Below are positions 11,377 through 11,745 of a stretch of DNA of 11,745 bases, in pieces. The position numbers and the translations under genes are program-made. The notes under the pieces were generated by a model. That model saw nothing but the letters and a program-made list of their open reading frames with translations, had not been told where the DNA came from and ran no database searches. The stretch covers positions 1-11,745 of the forward strand of contig CAYNOO010000019.1 in assembly GCA_964398865.1 (NCBI GenBank), given 5' to 3'. Every line of letters starts with the position of its first letter. Within the stretch, counting starts at the first letter, position 1. This stretch comes from Phycocordibacter sp964398865. GTDB lineage: Bacteria > Patescibacteriota > Minisyncoccia > Phycocordibacterales > Phycocordibacteraceae.

Positions 11377-11745
11377 TTACATCCCATTACACCTGCCCGC
11401 ATGATAACCAGCGGCTTCAGCCGCCCCTCTCGAAGCGAAATACATGCGGTTCCCGGTAGGTATTCGAAGCGCAAGCGGGCACCATGGAAAAAAGTAGGTA
11501 CTCCCGGTACGTGAGCCAACATATTGACCTGCCATTGCAAGTTGAGGTGGAAACGTAACCTCTGCAGCTCCACTTAAAACTCCCGTAGTCCCTGATAGAA
11601 CGGAAGCGCTCTGACCGTTTGGATAAAGCACTTTGAATTCATCTTTCTCCCCGTAGAAAACCGACAATCGACCGAGTCCGAACGCTAGGAGCGCCACCAG
11701 GATGATAACCAAGACCAGCAAGGCATTTTCCCGAACCCGGCTCCC
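11377..11745 (-). CDS. Membrane-anchored Ada-zinc-like domain protein, 5' end cut
   Basis: The frame stays open to the right edge of the window (upstream of a TTG at 11721 it reads SRVRENA), so the start is probably beyond 11745. An N-terminal helix (LLVLVIILVALLAFGLGRLS) anchors the protein. A short Ser/Thr/Gly linker follows, then ~45 residues reading VGSRTGSTYFFPWCPLALRIPTGNRMYFASRGAAEAAGYHAGRC in pieces. This matches the pattern seen in Ada metal-binding-like domains of many bacteria (GSxxGxxYHxPxC...NRxxFxSxxEAxxxGYxPxxxC). Only two of the usual four Cys ligands are visible, and the Y-H before the proline is Y-F here, so zinc binding is uncertain. Function unknown; probably an envelope-facing domain. 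Confidence 0.75.
   Translation of the reverse strand, partial: GSRVRENALLVLVIILVALLAFGLGRLSVFYGEKDEFKVLYPNGQSASVLSGTTGVLSGAAEVTFPPQLAMAGQYVGSRTGSTYFFPWCPLALRIPTGNRMYFASRGAAEAAGYHAGRCNGM

Overview
The window looks like a piece of chromosome from a small-genome Candidate Phyla Radiation bacterium, most likely Parcubacteria (Patescibacteria). This is inferred from three things: compact genes with tight or overlapping junctions, promoters whose -10 box sits within a few bases of the start codon, and a gene mix typical of these genomes (MurG, GltX, coiled-coil M23 peptidase, DUF378, DoxX, LOG, membrane-anchored Ada-zinc-like protein). The standard code is used: TGA is a real stop in gltX. No tRNA or rRNA was recognised.

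Layout. Positions 1-3707 are housekeeping genes on the + strand: the 3' part of murG, gltX, and a secreted coiled-coil M23 endopeptidase whose start overlaps the gltX stop. A DUF378 membrane protein with a strong terminator follows (3835-4126). Positions 4130-8630 are an accessory island, visibly more A/T-rich in its central genes. It holds a Cys-rich 46-residue ORF, then a three-gene cassette (excisionase-type HTH protein, overlapping PIN-domain RNase, HEPN/Abi-C-like protein). This is followed by a start-less reverse-strand ORF, a structured non-coding stretch, an 86-residue hypothetical protein, and a divergent cluster of very small zinc-finger-like proteins and a one-helix membrane peptide. 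Positions 8690-11745 return to ordinary genes: DoxX on + and, on -, a secreted lysozyme-like transglycosylase, a LOG-family protein, a DEDDh-type exonuclease and a membrane-anchored Ada-zinc-like protein that runs off the right end.

How the parts fit together. MurG, the M23 peptidase and the lysozyme-like protein all concern peptidoglycan. The HTH-PIN pair has the layout of a type II toxin-antitoxin module. The HEPN protein directly behind it suggests a two-RNase defence or addiction cassette. The cassette is bracketed by two copies of the same 28-base hairpin (4708-4735 and 7183-7210), which differ by paired, structure-preserving changes, and further out by a 14-base near-identical direct repeat (4438 and 7386). 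No transposase or integrase is visible, so movement of the cassette is only a hypothesis. The structured stretch at 7155-7300, the set of tiny zinc proteins and the repeated hairpins are the parts least explained by known features.
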